A stretch of 64,000 bases of DNA. Source: Pseudobutyrivibrio xylanivorans (GTDB lineage: Bacteria > Bacillota > Clostridia > Lachnospirales > Lachnospiraceae). The notes below the pieces were generated by a model. It ran no database searches. It saw nothing but the letters and a program-made list of their open reading frames with translations, and was not told the origin of the DNA. This document shows, piece after piece, positions 60,596 to 64,000 of this stretch (within the stretch, counting starts at the first letter, position 1; the number at the start of each line of letters is the position of its first letter). A program made the position numbers and the translations under genes. Where the stretch lies: positions 819,501 through 883,500 of the forward strand of contig NZ_CP043028.1 of NCBI RefSeq assembly GCF_008935055.1, read 5' to 3'.

Positions 60596-61858
60596 TTATA
60601 TATTCATCTGCATGACTGCAGGTACTACTAAAATAACAATTACAATAAACAACATACCTGTCATAGGAAGGAGTAGCTTCGTAGAAGCTTCCTCACCTGC
60701 CCTGACTGCCCTCTGCTTACGCATTTCAAAGGAATATTTTTCTTCCTTTTCCAAAGAATCCAGTAATTCCTTAGAGCCTTTTCTTAGATTTTGAATAAGC
60801 ATCATCGAAAGCTTTCGGTATTCCTTACATTCGCAGGTTTTACCCAGCTCTTCCAGCGCCTGTATCTCCCCATGACCATCCGTCATCTTCCTATAGGTTC
60901 GAACTATTTCCTCATAACCTGCTCGACGAGTTTCACCGTTCTTTAACCCATTTAAATATTTTGCTACAATTCGCTCCAACGCTTTTCTAAAGCTCATTCC
61001 TGCGCCCATAAGTATAGATAGCTGACTTACTATCATCGGATAATCCTGTTCTTTTTCCTCAGTTAATAATGTTGCTGCCTTTTGAGCATCCTTTTTCTTT
61101 CCTAAAACAAGCCCCGCCACTGTAGCAAATCCAAGCAATATGATTTGAAGTCCACGATAATTCATTTTTTTCTTCCAGGTAATAGTCATCCCTTGGACAT
61201 CCTTTGGCAGACTTAGCTTCTTCCTTTGTCGCGTGGATTCATCCTCCGCCTTAACTGCCCTATTTATTGCGGACATCTGCCCATCTAGTGTGTCTAGCCC
61301 TTTTTGATTGACTACTACCGAAAAGCTGTGAATCCGCTCCTCCTCGTAATAAAGGATTCCAGAAATCGTGACTATCACACCCTCCTCAGGTATGTTTTCT
61401 TCTCTAAGCTTTCCCTCATTGGATATGATTCCATAAGTGTCAAACTTCCAATCCGCTGATATCAGACCATCTACGTAACTGTCTTTAAGCTCCAAGTCAT
61501 AGATCACATTGTCAGCGGCTTCATTCTGCCCTAAGTATGTCTCCTGTATTTCCGAAATTGCTTTATCAAATGCCTCATCCAATTTTCTCCCTGTCAGACT
61601 TCTATCAGAAACCTCAACTGACATCTCTTGATTTTGATCTAAAAACTCTAGCTTCAAATCTTCAGTAAGAATCCCTTTTCCTGCATCATTTCTCTTTATT
61701 GTTCCATCGAAATTTATATTTGTGTTCAAAAAATCGTACACAAGTAATCCCAGCCCCATACCAGTGGTAACCAGAACTATTTCTACCAACTGCTTTTTTG
61801 TTAAATCATGGCTTTTCTGCAAGATGCCCTCCTCCCTGCTTCTAGACCTTAATATCAA
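60596..61858 (-). CDS. TadC-like platform protein (T2SSF)
   Basis: 420 aa membrane protein with a T2SSF domain in the C-terminal half (about 260-400: SQLSILMGAGMSFRKALERI, then KLSMMLIQNLRKGSKELLDS). The N-terminal 220 residues are an extracytoplasmic extension unlike ordinary TadC: a membrane segment at about 28-45 and a soluble part, with another membrane segment at about 235-252. It overlaps TadB by 17 bases. Confidence 0.85.
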   Translation of the reverse strand: MILRSRSREEGILQKSHDLTKKQLVEIVLVTTGMGLGLLVYDFLNTNINFDGTIKRNDAGKGILTEDLKLEFLDQNQEMSVEVSDRSLTGRKLDEAFDKAISEIQETYLGQNEAADNVIYDLELKDSYVDGLISADWKFDTYGIISNEGKLREENIPEEGVIVTISGILYYEEERIHSFSVVVNQKGLDTLDGQMSAINRAVKAEDESTRQRKKLSLPKDVQGMTITWKKKMNYRGLQIILLGFATVAGLVLGKKKDAQKAATLLTEEKEQDYPMIVSQLSILMGAGMSFRKALERIVAKYLNGLKNGETRRAGYEEIVRTYRKMTDGHGEIQALEELGKTCECKEYRKLSMMLIQNLRKGSKELLDSLEKEEKYSFEMRKQRAVRAGEEASTKLLLPMTGMLFIVIVILVVPAVMQMNI

Positions 61859-62597
61859 TTATTTTTCTCCCTAAGATAATGCATATGCCATAGGCTACCA
61901 AGCACATAGTCATCAAGCCTATACCTATCAAATTTCCATAAAGAGGCGCAATAAAGCTTTCTGACGTGATGGAAATATATGCCAAAATAGCCATCGGCAT
62001 CACGCACATCACTTTAAGTTCTAGTCTTTTTTCGGTAGTTATAGTTTCTATCTCCTGGCGAATAGAAAGGTTATCTTCAATCTTTAGCGCAGTATCCCTG
62101 ATATGTTTTCCATAATCGCCACCGCTTCTTTTGGCAAATGAAATAATCTCTGCCAAACTAACTGCTTCTTCAAGCTTTAGACTCCTTGCGAACTCGTCGA
62201 AGGCTCTCTCTAGCTGCACATTCATACCTATCTTTTGGTTCATAATATGAATATGTGGCCCTATTACTGAATCTTTTGGAAATATCTTTTTAAGTTCCTC
62301 TTCTGATTGACGGATGGCTCGTTCCAATGAATAGCCTGCCTGAAGGCCAGTAACTATAAGCATCATATATTCCTTAAACTCTGCCGCAATTTTTGCCTGC
62401 TGCATTGCCTTTTTTTCATCACTTTTAAGTTTTAACCAAAACGGAATAATCAATACTCCTACTGCAATTCCCAACACCGATCTGTAAAACAAAAATGCCA
62501 CCACAGCTGTTAAAGCCACCCCCTGGATTATCGGCACTAAATCATTCCATTTGCCAATAATTTCTCCGTATGAACCAAGGTTCCTACCTTTTCCCAT
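61842..62597 (-). CDS. TadB-like platform protein (T2SSF)
   Basis: 251 aa with membrane segments at about 25-55 and 205-245 and a central T2SSF domain (LQAGYSLERAIRQSEEELKK, then GGDYGKHIRDTALKIEDN). Inner-membrane platform of the pilus machine. The ATG 62597 overlaps the TadA gene by 61 bases with AAGGAAGG about 11 bases upstream; a GTG at about residue 21 is an alternative start. Confidence 0.87.
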   Translation of the reverse strand: MGKGRNLGSYGEIIGKWNDLVPIIQGVALTAVVAFLFYRSVLGIAVGVLIIPFWLKLKSDEKKAMQQAKIAAEFKEYMMLIVTGLQAGYSLERAIRQSEEELKKIFPKDSVIGPHIHIMNQKIGMNVQLERAFDEFARSLKLEEAVSLAEIISFAKRSGGDYGKHIRDTALKIEDNLSIRQEIETITTEKRLELKVMCVMPMAILAYISITSESFIAPLYGNLIGIGLMTMCLVAYGICIILGRKIIDIKV

Positions 62598-63745
62598 TCG
62601 CCGATTATCCTTCCTTTTTCTTCATCAAGCTCTTTAAATTTATACAATGGATTAAGCTTTATCTCTCCATCCTCTAGGCCCTCCACTTCGGAAATTTCTA
62701 GCAACTTCCTACTCTTATCTCTAAGTCGTCCAAGCTGAACAATAATATCGATTCCCGATGCAATCTGTTGCCTAATAGCCGGAAGAGGAATCTCCGCTCC
62801 CATAAGCACCATTGTCTCAAGTCTCGAAAGCATGTCCTTGCAGGAATTACTATGTCCAGTGGACAAGGAGCCATCGTGTCCTGTGTTGAAGGCTTGAAGC
62901 ATTTCAAGTGCTTCTGCTCCTCTACATTCACCAACTACTATCCTATCCGGCCTCATTCGAAGACTAGATTTCAACAAATCCCGTATACTGATTTCGTTTT
63001 TTCCCTCGAGATTTGCATTCCTAGCCTCCAGCCTTACCAAATTCTCCACATTTTTCAGTTGGAGCTCCGCGGAATCTTCTATGGTAATGACTCTCTCATC
63101 ACTTGGTATGAACTCACCTAACGCATTCAAAAATGATGTCTTACCACTTCCTGTACCGCCTGAAACAAAAATATTGTATCCGCTCTCAACCAGTTTCTTT
63201 AAAAACTCAATCTGCTCCTCCGATATTGAGCCAAAGCCCTTTAGCCTTTCCATGGTCATCTGCTCTTTGGGAAACTTTCTTATGGAAAGGATTGGGTAAT
63301 CAACCGCAGCTGGCTTTAAAACAATGTTAACTCTACTCCCGTCTTCCAGCCTCGTATCCACTATAGGATTAGACTCATTTACTATCTTGTTGCTGTTGGC
63401 AACAATACTCTGGATAATATCATTCAACTTTTCCTCAGACGAAAAATGCTCTGAAGAATGAATGACCTTACCACATTTTTCAATAAAAATATTATCTGGC
63501 CCATTTATCATTATTTCCGTTATCTCTTCATCAGACAGCAAATCCTCTAGCACATCCAACTTTCTGAGGGAGTTGAATACATGTGTTTCAATGCTTACTC
63601 TTTCCTGAAGAGATAATGGAATCATTTTTGATTTTTCAATAATCTTATTTCTTATTAATTCACGTATTTCCAAATCCGACACATCGTAGGATAAATCGAT
63701 TTCATTCATCGTCTCCTGACGAATTTCATCTTCATAATTAACCAT
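62537..63745 (-). CDS. TadA/CpaF pilus assembly ATPase
   Basis: 402 aa secretion ATPase. N-terminal CpaF domain (EITEIMINGPDNIFIEKCGK), Walker A GGTGSGKT at residues 196-203, Asp box ERVITIEDSAELQL, Walker B RPDRIVVGECRGAEALEML and the His box HDGSLSTGHSNSC. Powers pilus extension and retraction. Confidence 0.95.
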   Translation of the reverse strand: MVNYEDEIRQETMNEIDLSYDVSDLEIRELIRNKIIEKSKMIPLSLQERVSIETHVFNSLRKLDVLEDLLSDEEITEIMINGPDNIFIEKCGKVIHSSEHFSSEEKLNDIIQSIVANSNKIVNESNPIVDTRLEDGSRVNIVLKPAAVDYPILSIRKFPKEQMTMERLKGFGSISEEQIEFLKKLVESGYNIFVSGGTGSGKTSFLNALGEFIPSDERVITIEDSAELQLKNVENLVRLEARNANLEGKNEISIRDLLKSSLRMRPDRIVVGECRGAEALEMLQAFNTGHDGSLSTGHSNSCKDMLSRLETMVLMGAEIPLPAIRQQIASGIDIIVQLGRLRDKSRKLLEISEVEGLEDGEIKLNPLYKFKELDEEKGRIIGEWEKVGTLVHTEKLLANGMI

Positions 63746-63758
63746 AATTCTCCCTGTC

Positions 63759-64000
63759 TTAAGCTAATAGCTTCTTTACAAACACACCTAGATTTCCCTG
63801 CAGAAGCTCTTCTATCTGATAAGTTCCATCGGAAAGATTGCCTGCAGACATTGGTAGCAAAACATTTTCCACCTCAACGTCTAACTCTATTCGCTCAAGA
63901 TAATCCAAAAATATCTGCTGACCCATTCTGAAATAGTCTCCAGGCCTGCCAAGTACATAGAGCTTATTCAATCTTTCTATGTAAGATGTGAAGCCATTAA
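63759..64000 (-). CDS. C-terminal part of a TadZ/CpaE-like protein, cut by window edge
   Basis: The frame enters from beyond 64000 with SYIERLNKLYVLGRPGDYFR and ends DGTYQIEELLQGNLGVFVKK-LLA. In this position, one gene upstream of tadA, a TadZ/CpaE-type ParA-like polar ATPase is usual; the visible tail carries no motif that proves it. An internal TTG at 63971 is unlikely to be the start because the frame is open upstream. Confidence 0.6.
   Translation of the reverse strand, partial: NGFTSYIERLNKLYVLGRPGDYFRMGQQIFLDYLERIELDVEVENVLLPMSAGNLSDGTYQIEELLQGNLGVFVKKLLA

Noticed and set aside
1..64000. rRNA, tRNA or insertion sequence transposase genes
   Set aside because: None was recognised on either strand. 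Small or decayed elements could still escape reading by eye.

Overview
The window is AT-rich Firmicutes DNA, most likely from a Lachnospiraceae-type gut or rumen anaerobe (Butyrivibrio/Pseudobutyrivibrio-like). The grounds are strong AGGAGG-type ribosome binding sites, a fructose PTS locus with fruR-fruK-fruA-ptsH-ptsI together, meso-DAP peptidoglycan genes (dapF-murE-dapA), the dusB-greA-lysS neighbourhood, and a Tad pilus locus of the type found in that family. The genus is inference; no rRNA or tRNA gene was seen.

Layout. 1-2.5 kb: GntR/ABC exporter operon, cut by the left edge. 2.5-8.6 kb: fructose PTS locus with a five-unit 10-bp operator in front of fruR and an internal terminator plus promoter before ptsHI. 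8.6-16.6 kb: a GGDEF-EAL-PAS-GGDEF protein, a YjeM-type permease, a DUF1848 protein, a truncated acetyltransferase and small housekeeping/stress genes. 16.7-23.7 kb is the accessory part: an XRE-DUF3990 (ADP-ribosyltransferase-like) gene with a partner and a six-site operator array; a secreted double-FMN-domain flavoprotein; a free-standing copy of the LysRS C-terminal tRNA-binding domain; a degenerate J-domain membrane protein divergent from a frameshifted XRE regulator; and a second DUF3990 module of three overlapping genes. 23.8-32 kb: lysS (fused to a tRNA-binding domain), a MATE pump, greA, dusB, coaX, a DUF6145-like gene, birA and argF; argF has two ARG-box-like sites. 32-40 kb: a cell-wall hydrolase divergent from murG, then HIT, a flavodoxin-SCP2 fusion, rhomboid, dapA, murE and dapF. 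40-50 kb: an AraC regulator, an AAA ATPase with a 10-bp phased TATTAC array upstream, an ECF sigma factor with two anti-sigma-like proteins, a nitroreductase, acetyltransferases, a queT pseudogene behind a possible pseudoknot leader, pepF, an MFS transporter and two tiny ORFs. 51-53 kb: an orphan nuclease-fold protein, 52-bp tandem repeats and a methyltransferase with a GC-rich tail. 53.3-55.9 kb: secA. 56-64 kb: a Tad (type IVc) pilus locus running off the right edge.

How genes work together. FruR probably represses its own operon until fructose-1-phosphate builds up; FruA, HPr and EI import fructose and FruK makes fructose-1,6-bisphosphate. DapA, DapF, MurE and MurG supply peptidoglycan precursors. 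The Tad genes encode the CpaE-like protein, ATPase, two platform proteins, pilin, minor pilins, prepilin peptidase and an FHA protein. The best candidates for an undescribed system are the XRE-DUF3990 pair with its operator array and the nearby three-gene DUF3990 module; their toxin-antitoxin nature is inferred from domain type, gene pairing and operator layout.
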